The notes under the pieces were generated by a model. The model had not been told where the DNA came from. It did not search any database and saw only the letters and a list, made by a program, of their open reading frames with translations. Made by a program: the position numbers and the translations under genes. Shown here piece by piece: positions 7,014 through 13,970 of a stretch of 16,365 bases of DNA. The stretch comes from Actinomycetes bacterium (GTDB lineage Bacteria > Actinomycetota > Actinomycetes > Propionibacteriales > Nocardioidaceae). Every line of letters begins with the position of its first letter. Position 1 is the stretch's first letter. The stretch lies in the NCBI GenBank assembly GCA_029779385.1, contig JAKPAQ010000301.1, positions 1 to 16,365 on the forward strand, written 5' to 3'.

Positions 7014-7274
7014 TCAAAGCCCGCGCAGGAAATCGGGGTCGTCGTCGGGGCCGGTCGGGCGTGGTCGCGACTGGCGGTTCTGGCCGCTTGGCCGGTCCTT
7101 GAGCGTGCCAAAGAACATCCAAAGCAAGGCGCCGACGTAAGGCAGCAGGACAATCACTACCGCCCACGCGACCTTCGGCAGATAACGGACGCGGTCTTTC
7201 GGCGTGGCCAACACGTCGAAGAGCGCATAGACCAACAGCACAACCGCGGCCATGAGGAGTAGTGCCTTGCCCAT
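7014..7274 (-). CDS. Small membrane protein with PLDc_N domain
   Basis: An 86-residue protein with two hydrophobic helices (about residues 4-23 and 34-55) separated by a short loop with DRVRYLPK. This is the phospholipase D nuclease N-terminal (PLDc_N) type of membrane domain, found alone in many actinobacteria. The C-terminal tail is polar, basic then acidic, and ends with GPDDDPDFLRGL, a tail typical of these stand-alone proteins. It has no HKD catalytic motif, so it is not a phospholipase; its function is unknown. It is transcribed divergently from the DUF4229 gene with 37 nt between starts. Confidence 0.82.
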   Translation of the reverse strand: MGKALLLMAAVVLLVYALFDVLATPKDRVRYLPKVAWAVVIVLLPYVGALLWMFFGTLKDRPSGQNRQSRPRPTGPDDDPDFLRGL

Positions 7275-7311
7275 GGGCAGAGCCTACTGGTCGGCCGATA
7301 GAGTGCGAGTC
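7275..7311. promoter_or_regulatory. Divergent leaderless promoters of the PLDc_N and DUF4229 genes
   Basis: Within 37 nt both directions show a TAnnnT hexamer close to the start codon: minus strand TAGGCT (7286-7281), 6 nt before ATG 7274; plus strand TAGAGT (7299-7304), 7 nt before ATG 7312. No Shine-Dalgarno sequence fits in either leader. The two -35 regions would lie within or beyond the opposite gene's promoter, so the two start sites probably compete. Confidence 0.5.
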
Positions 7312-7572
7312 ATGATCAAGTACACGATCGCGCGTTTGGGAGTGTTCCTTGCGACGTGGGTAGTCCTTTTGGGCCTGGTCAACCTGTTCGTTAAAGACGG
7401 CGGTGCGATCCTCAACGCCGGCGTGCTGCTGGTGGCCGTGCTGGTTTCGTCGGTGATTTCGCTGTTTGCACTGTCGAAGATGCGAAATCAGGTGGCTGAA
7501 AAACTCGCCCACCGGGCCTCGGCAATCAACGACCGGATCGAAGAGTCCCGTCGCGCCGAAGACGTCGACTAA
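7312..7572 (+). CDS. DUF4229 family membrane protein
   Basis: An 86-residue protein starting MIKYTIARLGVF, the usual opening of DUF4229. It has two hydrophobic segments (about residues 8-28 and 34-56), then the family's basic helix after the second TM (ALSKMRNQVAEKLA) and an amphipathic C-terminal helix ending RRAEDVD. I chose ATG 7312 rather than the upstream in-frame codon at 7252, because the extension has no family-like sequence and would overlap the divergent gene. The function is unknown; its place between ccs and men genes is common in actinobacteria. It converges on menA with 20 nt between stops and no hairpin. Confidence 0.82.
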   Translation: MIKYTIARLGVFLATWVVLLGLVNLFVKDGGAILNAGVLLVAVLVSSVISLFALSKMRNQVAEKLAHRASAINDRIEESRRAEDVD

Positions 7573-7592
7573 CTTCTAAATCCCGCCGAGGA

Positions 7593-8480
7593 TCAAAGGG
7601 CGCCGAGCGCAAGTCCCACGCCAAGGCCGACGGCGTAAAGCAGTTCGGCGATCCCGGTGTCCTTCAGGACGGCGATGAGCGCCGGTCCGGTAGCACCGGA
7701 ACGAACAACCGCAGCGGCCTTCAGTGCCGGCACCAGGCCGACTAGGGCCAGCAGTGTCCACGGTGTCAACGTCACCGTCCACGCAATCACCAGGACGAAA
7801 GCGACTAGGTTCAACGCAATAAAAAACCTTCGGGTGGAGCGGTCGCCAAGTAGCACCGCCAGCGTCTGTTTGCCCGACTCGGTATCGGTGGCGATATCGC
7901 GCAGATTGTTGGCCACCAAGATCGCGCAGGCGAGCGCACCGATGCCGATTCCGCCCGCCACGCTGGCCGAGTTGATCGTGCCCAACTGAACAAACGTGGT
8001 TCCCATGACCGCCACGAGACCGAAGAAAACAAATACGCTCACCTCGCCGAGCGCGCGGTAGCCGTACGGGTTCGCGCCGCCGGTGTATCCCCAAGCTGCC
8101 GCGATCGCGGCCGCACCGATCAGTAGCAGCCACCACGACGAGGTCGCCGCGAGGATGAACCCGAACACCGCGCCGAGGCCGAGGAACCCAAAAGCTGCCG
8201 CTTTGACCTTCGCGGGGGCGACCAGACCGGAGCCGACGAGTCGAAGTGGCCCCACCCGGTCAGCGTCTGTTCCCTTGACACCGTCGGAGTAGTCGTTCGC
8301 GTAGTTCACGCCAATTTGCAGGGCCAACGAGACGCCCAACGCCAGCAGAGCCTTGAGCCAGACCGTGCCGTCGTCGAAGGCCGCTGCACCCGTGCCGACG
8401 GCAACAGGAGCGATAGCGGCGGGGAGGGTTCGGGGGCGCGCGCCCTCAACCCAAAGACGAAATCCGGTCGGCGTAGTCAC
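7593..8480 (-). CDS. menA: 1,4-dihydroxy-2-naphthoate polyprenyltransferase MenA
   Basis: Membrane prenyltransferase that joins the polyprenyl chain to 1,4-dihydroxy-2-naphthoate to give demethylmenaquinone. The 295-residue protein is a UbiA-superfamily member with about eight or nine TM helices. Both Mg-diphosphate binding motifs are present: NYANDYSDGVKGTD (residues 59-72, with the D63/D66 type acidic cluster) and NNLRDIATD (191-199). RPRTLPAAIAPV near the N-terminus is typical of MenA. The start is GTG at 8480, 6 nt after a TAGACT hexamer. It is divergent from menE with only 31 bp between starts. All active-site residues expected of the family are there. Confidence 0.95.
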   Translation of the reverse strand: MTTPTGFRLWVEGARPRTLPAAIAPVAVGTGAAAFDDGTVWLKALLALGVSLALQIGVNYANDYSDGVKGTDADRVGPLRLVGSGLVAPAKVKAAAFGFLGLGAVFGFILAATSSWWLLLIGAAAIAAAWGYTGGANPYGYRALGEVSVFVFFGLVAVMGTTFVQLGTINSASVAGGIGIGALACAILVANNLRDIATDTESGKQTLAVLLGDRSTRRFFIALNLVAFVLVIAWTVTLTPWTLLALVGLVPALKAAAVVRSGATGPALIAVLKDTGIAELLYAVGLGVGLALGAL

Positions 8481-8511
8481 CGAGCGAGTCTAGGACTTCT
8501 ACAGTGGTCGG
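8481..8511. promoter_or_regulatory. Divergent leaderless promoters of menA and menE
   Basis: Only 31 bp separate the GTG of menA (8480) and the GTG of menE (8512). Each direction has a TAnnnT hexamer exactly 6 nt before its GTG: minus TAGACT (8492-8487) and plus TACAGT (8500-8505). Both genes also open with GTGACT, so the ends form an inverted repeat (8475-8480 with 8512-8517). The -35 regions must fall in the opposite gene's first codons; no strong consensus is seen there (TCACCG or TCACCC). Confidence 0.55.
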
Positions 8512-9501
8512 GTGACTGTCGGTCTGCATCCGGTTGCCGGAACTGCGCGTGAGGTGCTCGCCCAACTGCAAATTTGGGTGCTTGACGGCGGCGCACCAAT
8601 CGAACTGCACACCTCCGGCAGTACTGGCACGCCGAAGCTGATTCGACTGCCCCATGCGGCGATGGTCGCTTCGGCCAAAGCCGCAATCGATCGGCTCGGC
8701 GGACCGGGGCAGTGGCTGTCGGCGCTGCCGGTCACCGGCGTAGGCGGTTTGCAGGTGCTGGTGCGGTCGGTGCTCGCTGGACAGGAACCAGTTTTCTTGG
8801 CCGAATACGACGACTTGGCTGCGGCGATCGATGCAATGGGCGCCGGCCGTAAATACGCCTCGTTCGTGCCCACTCAATTGTTTCGCCTCCTGCGAGATGG
8901 CCAGGCCGATCAGTTGGCTCGCCTCGACGCAGTTTTGATCGGCGGGGCGGCTACCTCCCAAGCAGTCCTCGACCAGGCCAAAGCCGCCGGCGTAAACCTA
9001 GTTCGGACCTATGGCATGACCGAGACCTGTGGCGGTTGCGTCTACGACGGAGTGCCGCTCGATGGGCTAAAGATGCGCATCGACCCAGACGGGCGGATTG
9101 CCCTGTCCGGCCCGATGGTGCTGTCGGGTGCGGATCCGTGGCTAGTCACCAGCGACCTTGGCGAGATTGTCGAAGGCCGGTTGCGAGTCCTTGGCCGTGC
9201 CGATCAGGTGGCAGTCAGCGGGGGAGTGAACGTGCCGCTGGCCGGCGTGGAGTCGGTGCTGCGAGAACTGCCCGGGATTGACGACGTGGCCGTAGTGGCT
9301 CAGCCCGATCCGGAGTGGGGTCAAAAGGTCGTCGCGTTCGTCGTCGGCGAATTGGATCGAGAGCGTGCCGGGGCCGCTATCGTCGCCGCCGGCCACCCGG
9401 CGACGTGGACGCCGCGCGAAGTGCACTGCCTCGACGCCCTGCCGCTGTTGGCGAATGGCAAGCCAGATCGCCTGAAACTGACCAGCATTTTTCCAAGTTG
9501 A
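8512..9501 (+). CDS. menE: o-succinylbenzoate--CoA ligase MenE (short actinobacterial form)
   Basis: Adenylates o-succinylbenzoate and converts it to the CoA thioester in menaquinone synthesis. The 329-residue protein belongs to the acyl-adenylate (ANL) superfamily but is short, lacking most of the N-terminal subdomain, as actinobacterial MenE commonly does. It shows the phosphate-binding loop HTSGSTGTPK (33-42), the substrate and adenylate motif RTYGMTETCGG (about 165-175), the SDLGE aspartate, the hinge region GRADQVAVSGG, and the C-terminal catalytic lysine in NGKPDR (Lys317). The GTG start at 8512 follows a -10-like hexamer by 6 nt. It stands alone on this strand before a small ORF. Confidence 0.93.
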   Translation: MTVGLHPVAGTAREVLAQLQIWVLDGGAPIELHTSGSTGTPKLIRLPHAAMVASAKAAIDRLGGPGQWLSALPVTGVGGLQVLVRSVLAGQEPVFLAEYDDLAAAIDAMGAGRKYASFVPTQLFRLLRDGQADQLARLDAVLIGGAATSQAVLDQAKAAGVNLVRTYGMTETCGGCVYDGVPLDGLKMRIDPDGRIALSGPMVLSGADPWLVTSDLGEIVEGRLRVLGRADQVAVSGGVNVPLAGVESVLRELPGIDDVAVVAQPDPEWGQKVVAFVVGELDRERAGAAIVAAGHPATWTPREVHCLDALPLLANGKPDRLKLTSIFPS

Positions 9502-9531
9502 CCAACTAGGCCGACCAACTAAGTCTGGTCA
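9500..9531. repeat. Short repeats between menE and the small ORF
   Basis: GACCAACTA occurs twice (9500-9508 and 9513-9521), 13 bp apart, starting within the menE stop codon. The outer parts make an inverted repeat with TGGTCA (TGACCA 9499-9504 against TGGTCA 9526-9531). TGGTCA is also the -35 candidate of the next promoter, so this may be an operator. No T-run follows, so it is not a terminator. Confidence 0.35.
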
Positions 9532-9554
9532 GTGCGTCCGGTTCCGCCTAGATT
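9526..9554 (+). promoter_or_regulatory. Candidate promoter of the small acidic ORF
   Basis: TGGTCA (9526-9531), a 17-bp spacer, TAGATT (9549-9554), then 7 nt to a GTG at 9562. Both hexamers match 4 of 6 consensus positions. The layout matches the other leaderless promoters in the window. Confidence 0.5.
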
Positions 9555-9561
9555 GATATTT

Positions 9562-9711
9562 GTGATGGTTGGACCAGTTGCGGATGACCCAAGTTCCGGC
9601 CCGGAGGCCCTAGTTTTTGGGGGTTTCGAGGTCGAACTAACCGAGGACTTCTTTTTGCCGCTTCCCGAAACTGAACTCCAGGCTTGGGAAGGCGGTCCGG
9701 AAGGATCCTGA
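9562..9711 (+). CDS. Putative small acidic protein, 49 residues
   Basis: A short frame between menE and menC, opening GTG-ATG and ending TGA. The product begins MVGPVADDPS after the GTG codon and contains GFEVELTEDFFLPLPETELQ and a final WEGG segment. It has eleven Asp/Glu and no Lys or Arg at all, so it is very acidic; there is no TM segment or signal peptide. Support for expression is the well-spaced -35/-10 pair and the 7-nt leaderless distance; the alternating charged and aromatic pattern is not that of random GC-rich frames. I recognise no family, and ATG 9565 is an alternative start. It could instead be part of a long menC leader. The rest of the gap (9712-9822) holds only the menC promoter. 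Confidence 0.5.
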   Translation: MMVGPVADDPSSGPEALVFGGFEVELTEDFFLPLPETELQAWEGGPEGS

Positions 9712-9787
9712 GACTCGACACTGCCCTGTGCGCGAACGGTACCCCCGACCCAGGGCATGCTGAACGCGGTCTCACCTAGGCTGAATG

Positions 9788-9816
9788 TTGGAAAGCGGTC
9801 GCAACCGGGATACTTT
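9788..9816 (+). promoter_or_regulatory. Leaderless promoter of menC-menD
   Basis: TTGGAA (9788-9793), a 17-bp spacer, and TACTTT (9811-9816), followed by 6 nt and the menC GTG at 9823. This is the best -35/-10 pair in the window. Its position decides the menC start, because the frame is open further upstream but those codons would lie inside the promoter. Confidence 0.6.
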
Positions 9817-9822
9817 CGTGCC

Positions 9823-10764
9823 GTGGAGTTTCTCACCTACTCGATCCCGATGCGCACCCGATTTCGTGGACTCGAAAACCGTCAAGGGATGCTGGCGCGC
9901 GGCGAGGCCGGTTGGGCCGAGTTCAGCCCGTTCCCTGAGTACGACCATCTAGCTTCGCTGCCGTGGCTCCAAGCGGCAATGGAAGCGGCCTGCAAGCCCT
10001 ACCCCGAACCATTGCGACAAAGCGTGCCAGTCAACGGAATCGTGCCGGCCGTCGGCGGCGGCGAAAACGCGGCCCGATTGGCCGTCGAAAGCGACTGTCA
10101 GACCATCAAACTCAAGGTCGCCGAACCCGGTGAGGGGCTCGAGCGCGACATCGAACGAGTCGCCGCGATTCGAGACGCCTTGCCGACCGCAAAAATCCGG
10201 ATCGACGCCAACGGAGCCTGGAACGTCAAGGACGCGATCAAGGCGATAAAGAAGCTAGACCAAGTCGCCGGCGGCCTCGAATACGTTGAACAGCCCTGCG
10301 AGACAGTCGAAAGCCTGCGCGAAGTGCGCCGCAAAGTGAACGTGCCAATCGCCGCCGATGAGTCGATCCGCCGGGCCGCCGACCCGTTTCGAGTCCGTGA
10401 TTTAGAAGCCGCTGACATTGCGGTTCTCAAAGTGCAGCCACTTGGCGGCGTGCGGGCCTGTTTGCGAATCGCCGAACAGATTGGCATGCCGGTCACAGTC
10501 TCCAGTGCCGTTGAAACGTCCATCGGTTTGGCCGCCAGTGTCGCCCTGGCTGCGGCTCTGCCAGAATTGCCCTACGCCTGCGGGATCGGGACGGCACACT
10601 TGCTGACCGCCGATGTCGTGGCGGAACCACTAAAGCCCGTGGGGGGATGCCTGATGGTTACTAGGCCTGAGCTTGACGAACTGGCGTACGCCCGGGTCGC
10701 CGCTTCCCTCGAGGTTGATGAGCGGTGGCAGGCCCGATTGGCGCACGTTAGGGAGAGTTTGTGA
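9823..10764 (+). CDS. menC: o-succinylbenzoate synthase MenC
   Basis: Enolase-superfamily enzyme that dehydrates SHCHC to o-succinylbenzoate. From GTG 9823 the product is 313 residues. The barrel motifs are complete: IKLKV (Lys96 and catalytic Lys98), RIDANGAW with metal ligand Asp128, EYVEQP with Glu156, AADES with Asp179, and VLKVQPLGG with Lys203 as the second acid/base. The substrate-binding region VTVSSAVETSIGLAAS follows. The N-terminus EFLTYSIPMRTRFRG is the usual MenC capping-domain start, which supports GTG 9823 over the longer frame from 9757. Its stop overlaps the menD GTG (GTGA), so menC and menD are translationally coupled. Confidence 0.94.
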   Translation: MEFLTYSIPMRTRFRGLENRQGMLARGEAGWAEFSPFPEYDHLASLPWLQAAMEAACKPYPEPLRQSVPVNGIVPAVGGGENAARLAVESDCQTIKLKVAEPGEGLERDIERVAAIRDALPTAKIRIDANGAWNVKDAIKAIKKLDQVAGGLEYVEQPCETVESLREVRRKVNVPIAADESIRRAADPFRVRDLEAADIAVLKVQPLGGVRACLRIAEQIGMPVTVSSAVETSIGLAASVALAAALPELPYACGIGTAHLLTADVVAEPLKPVGGCLMVTRPELDELAYARVAASLEVDERWQARLAHVRESL

Positions 10765-12299
10765 ACGAAGAGAACGCTGTTGGTATCGCCCGACGGCTCG
10801 TAATGGCGCTGCTGGCAAACGAAGTCACCGACGCCGTGCTTTCACCTGGTTCGCGTTCGGGCCCGTTAGCTTTGGCGCTTCATGCAGCCGACGAGCAAGG
10901 GCTCATCCGGCTACACGTGCGAGTCGATGAGCGCGAAGCCGCCTTCCTCGCACTTGGCCTAGCGAAATCTTCGGGGCGAGTCGTTCCGGTAGTCACCACC
11001 TCTGGAACTGCGGTGGCGAACCTTCACCCGGCAATGCTTGAGGCCCTGCATTCTCATCTGCCGTTGCTGGCAGTCACCGCAGATCGGCCAGAGCGACTTC
11101 GGGGCACCGGCGCAAACCAGACGACCATCCAGCCGGGAATTTTCGGCGGGGTTGAGTTCACCGACCGGATCAGTTCGCTAACTGGCTTAGTCAGGAACGG
11201 GGGACCGGTCCACCTCAACCTCGAACTCGACGAGCCGCTGATAGAGCCAGTCAGTTGGGACTTCCCGCAGAACTCGTGGTCGATGATGCCGCAGCAGACG
11301 CACTTGTCTGAAGCCGTCTCAACGAAACTTCGGACGGTCGTTATTGCCGGTGACGGTGCCGACCCGACAGTTGGTCGGATCGCCGAAAGAGCCGGTTGGC
11401 CAGTGATCGCCGAACCATCATCGGGGCTCCGGTCCGCCGCCACTGCGGTGGCTTGTGGACAGATTGTGGCCGACGGGCCGCTCGCCGACCGGATCGAGCA
11501 GATCGTCAGCACCGGTCATGCGACACTCGCGCGGCCCGTGCTTCGCCAGTTGGCCAGAACCGACGTGCCGATCATCCACATCGGCGATCGGGCGACCTTT
11601 CCGGCCGTGGCGGGCCCGAACGTCAAATTCGTTCCGGCGGTTACGGCGGTTGGTCGCGGTGACGAGAACTGGCTGCGGTCTTGGATCGAGAGCGGTGACC
11701 GGTTCGCCTCGGCTTTGCTCGCGGCCGAACCGCTAACGGTGGCCCGAGCAGTCTGGGACGCGGCCGGCGACGGACTACTCGTGATGGGATCGTCCAATCC
11801 CATCCGTGACTTGAATTTGGTTGCCCCCGTTCGGCTCGCCGGCCCGCGGGTGCTGGCCAATCGTGGGCTGGCCGGAATCGACGGCACAGTTTCGACCGCG
11901 ATCGGCGCCGCCTTGACCTTCTGGGGCCGGTCAATCGCCCTGATGGGTGACCTGACTTTCCTGCATGGCGCAAACGGACTGTTGATCGGTCCGGCCGAAC
12001 CGCGACCAGACCTGACCATCGTGGTGCTCAACGACGACGGCGGCGGAATCTTCCACACGCTCGAACAGGGTGGCCCCGAATACGGCCATGCGTTCGAGCG
12101 AATTTTCGGTACGCCGACCGGCACCTCGATCGAGTCGTTGTGCGCGGCACACGGGATCACCCACCATCAGGTCACCGCGCCCGAACTGGCCCAAGTGCTC
12201 GAAAAGCGCCCGAGTCAGATCGAAGTTGTCGAGGTGAAAGTTTCGCGGGCCGGACGCCGCGCTCTCCAATCGGTTGTTTCCGGTCTAGGCGCGGTCTAA
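10761..12299 (+). CDS. menD: SEPHCHC synthase MenD
   Basis: Thiamine diphosphate enzyme that decarboxylates 2-oxoglutarate and adds the product to isochorismate, the first committed step of menaquinone synthesis. The 512-residue protein has the substrate motif SPGSRSGPL (28-36), the ThDP-activating Glu57 in VDEREAAFLALG, TTSGTAVANLHPA, a TADRPERLRGTGANQT loop, a central MGSSNPIRD segment, and the C-terminal ThDP/Mg motif with GDLTFLHG and LNDDGGGIFHTLEQG. It starts with GTG inside the menC stop, behind a GGGAGAG ribosome-binding sequence. It is somewhat shorter than the enterobacterial enzyme but within the actinobacterial range. Confidence 0.95.
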   Translation: MNEENAVGIARRLVMALLANEVTDAVLSPGSRSGPLALALHAADEQGLIRLHVRVDEREAAFLALGLAKSSGRVVPVVTTSGTAVANLHPAMLEALHSHLPLLAVTADRPERLRGTGANQTTIQPGIFGGVEFTDRISSLTGLVRNGGPVHLNLELDEPLIEPVSWDFPQNSWSMMPQQTHLSEAVSTKLRTVVIAGDGADPTVGRIAERAGWPVIAEPSSGLRSAATAVACGQIVADGPLADRIEQIVSTGHATLARPVLRQLARTDVPIIHIGDRATFPAVAGPNVKFVPAVTAVGRGDENWLRSWIESGDRFASALLAAEPLTVARAVWDAAGDGLLVMGSSNPIRDLNLVAPVRLAGPRVLANRGLAGIDGTVSTAIGAALTFWGRSIALMGDLTFLHGANGLLIGPAEPRPDLTIVVLNDDGGGIFHTLEQGGPEYGHAFERIFGTPTGTSIESLCAAHGITHHQVTAPELAQVLEKRPSQIEVVEVKVSRAGRRALQSVVSGLGAV

Positions 12300-12377
12300 G
12301 TTTGGCTCAGCGCCTCACCTGCCACGCGGGCTTACGTCCCTTCCCGCCAGTGGTCCACCGGTTTAGGCGCGACAGCT

Positions 12378-12384
12378 AAGGAGA
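12378..12384 (+). promoter_or_regulatory. Strong ribosome binding site of the aldehyde dehydrogenase gene
   Basis: AAGGAGA lies 6 nt before ATG 12391. It is the clearest Shine-Dalgarno sequence in the window and contrasts with the leaderless starts elsewhere. The 91-nt gap after menD has no hairpin terminator, so read-through from menD is possible. Confidence 0.75.
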
Positions 12385-12390
12385 CCAAAA

Positions 12391-13932
12391 ATGACTGCCA
12401 CAGTCGAGTCCAAAAAGTCGCCTGCTCAGGCGACCGAAGCAAGCGATTTCGCCACCTTCGAGTCGGTGAACCCGGCCACTGGTGAGGTCGTTGGCACGTT
12501 CCCCATCGACGGTCAAGCCGAAGTTGAAGCGGCCGTCGCTGCCGCGCGCGAAGCGAGCCGGTGGTGGCAGGAGATCGGTTTCGCTGGCCGAAAGCAGTAC
12601 CTACTCAAGTGGCGCACCCTGCTCACTCGCCGACTCCACGAGGTCGCCGACCTGATCCACCGTGAAGGCGGCAAACCGCACGGCGACGCCCTGTTAGAGG
12701 CCGGGCTGGCGATCGACCACATTGCTTGGGCCGCGAAGAACGCCGAAAAGGTCCTCGGCCGCCACAAGGTTTCGTCGGGCCTACTGATGACCAACCAGGC
12801 CGCCTACGTCGAATACAAGCCGCTCGGTGTTGTCGGCGTAATCGGACCGTGGAACTATCCGATCTTCACCCCGATGGGCTCGATCGCCTACTCGCTGGCG
12901 GCAGGCAACACGGTCGTGTTCAAGCCGAGCGAATACACCCCGGCCGTGGGCAAACTGCTGGTTGAAACGTTCGCCGAAGCGGTCCACGGGCGCACCGTGC
13001 TCAATCTGATCACCGGCATGGGCGAGACCGGAAGTTTCCTGTGCACCGCCGGCGTCAACAAACTCGCATTCACCGGCTCGACCGCCACCGGCAAGCGAGT
13101 GATGGCCGCCTGCGCCGAAACGCTCACCCCAGTCGTGATCGAGGCCGGCGGCAAGGATTCGCTGATCGTTGACCAAGATGCCGACCTCAAGGCGGCCGCC
13201 GAGGCGGCCCTTTGGTGCGGCATGTCCAACGCGGGCCAAACCTGCATCGGCACCGAGCGGGTCTACGTCCACGAGAAGGTGTTCCACCCGTTCGTGGCTG
13301 AACTGCTTGAGCAGGCCAAGACGATTCGTCCCGGTTACGACGACGGCGGCTCTTACGGGCCGGCGACCATGCCAAAGCAACTCGAAGTGATTCGCAGCCA
13401 CATTGACGATGCGGTCGCCAAGGGCGCGGCCGTGGTGCTCGGCGGACCGGGCGCGGTCGGTGAGCGGTTCGTCGAGCCCACGATCATGACGAACGTTCCC
13501 GAGGACTCCCTGGCGGTTCAAGAGGAGACCTTCGGGCCGACGCTGGTGGTCAACCCAGTCAAGAACATGGACGAGGCAGTTCGGTTGACGAACGCGACCA
13601 AATACGGACTTGCCGGCGCGGTGTTCGGCAAAAAGAACGCGATGGACGTCGCGTCAAAGGTTCGCTCGGGAATGACTTCGGTCAACTCGGTCATCGCTTT
13701 CGCCGCGATTCCGGGACTTCCTTTTGGTGGCGTCGGCGACTCGGGCTTTGGCCGGATTCACGGCGCCGACGGTTTGCGGGAGTTCACTTATCCCAAGGCG
13801 ATCACGAAGCAGCGGATCAAGCCGCCACTGCTGTTGACGACTTTCTCGCGCAGTTCAGTCGACGAAAGCCGGTTTGCCCAGCTGCTGTCAGTTCTGCACG
13901 ATACGGCCGGATCTCTTCCTCGGCGCAAGTAA
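12391..13932 (+). CDS. Aldehyde dehydrogenase family protein, NAD(P)-dependent
   Basis: Oxidises an aldehyde to the acid; the substrate cannot be told from sequence. The 513-residue protein has all catalytic residues: Asn155 in GPWNYP, Lys178 in FKPSE, the cofactor-binding FTGSTATGKRV (227-237), Glu251 in VIEAGGKD, nucleophile Cys285 in NAGQTCIGTERV, and EETFGP (378-383). The C-terminus has the family's GVGDSGFGRIHGADGLREFTY. The product has no signal peptide. It follows menC-menD in the same direction and precedes an SGNH hydrolase by 38 nt. The pathway is not obviously menaquinone synthesis, so its place in the cluster may be only positional, perhaps linked to lipid aldehyde removal. Confidence 0.92.
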   Translation: MTATVESKKSPAQATEASDFATFESVNPATGEVVGTFPIDGQAEVEAAVAAAREASRWWQEIGFAGRKQYLLKWRTLLTRRLHEVADLIHREGGKPHGDALLEAGLAIDHIAWAAKNAEKVLGRHKVSSGLLMTNQAAYVEYKPLGVVGVIGPWNYPIFTPMGSIAYSLAAGNTVVFKPSEYTPAVGKLLVETFAEAVHGRTVLNLITGMGETGSFLCTAGVNKLAFTGSTATGKRVMAACAETLTPVVIEAGGKDSLIVDQDADLKAAAEAALWCGMSNAGQTCIGTERVYVHEKVFHPFVAELLEQAKTIRPGYDDGGSYGPATMPKQLEVIRSHIDDAVAKGAAVVLGGPGAVGERFVEPTIMTNVPEDSLAVQEETFGPTLVVNPVKNMDEAVRLTNATKYGLAGAVFGKKNAMDVASKVRSGMTSVNSVIAFAAIPGLPFGGVGDSGFGRIHGADGLREFTYPKAITKQRIKPPLLLTTFSRSSVDESRFAQLLSVLHDTAGSLPRRK

Positions 13933-13970
13933 CCTAGTAGTTCAACCACGACCGAAAGTAACCCCAGTTG

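Noticed and set aside
6250..7512. One long minus-strand open frame of 420 codons covering abiEi and the region upstream
   Set aside because: Only the part from 6825 has AbiEi sequence. The upstream extension is low-complexity, crosses the operator palindrome and overlaps two conserved small genes (PLDc_N and DUF4229) in other frames.
10098..10523. Minus-strand open frame of 141 codons opposite menC
   Set aside because: It is a shadow of menC, whose active-site motifs are complete on the other strand.
12282..12380. Two similar stretches, GGTCTAGGCGCG and GGTTTAGGCGCG, at the menD end and before the aldehyde dehydrogenase gene
   Set aside because: Too short and GC-rich to stand out, with one copy inside coding sequence.
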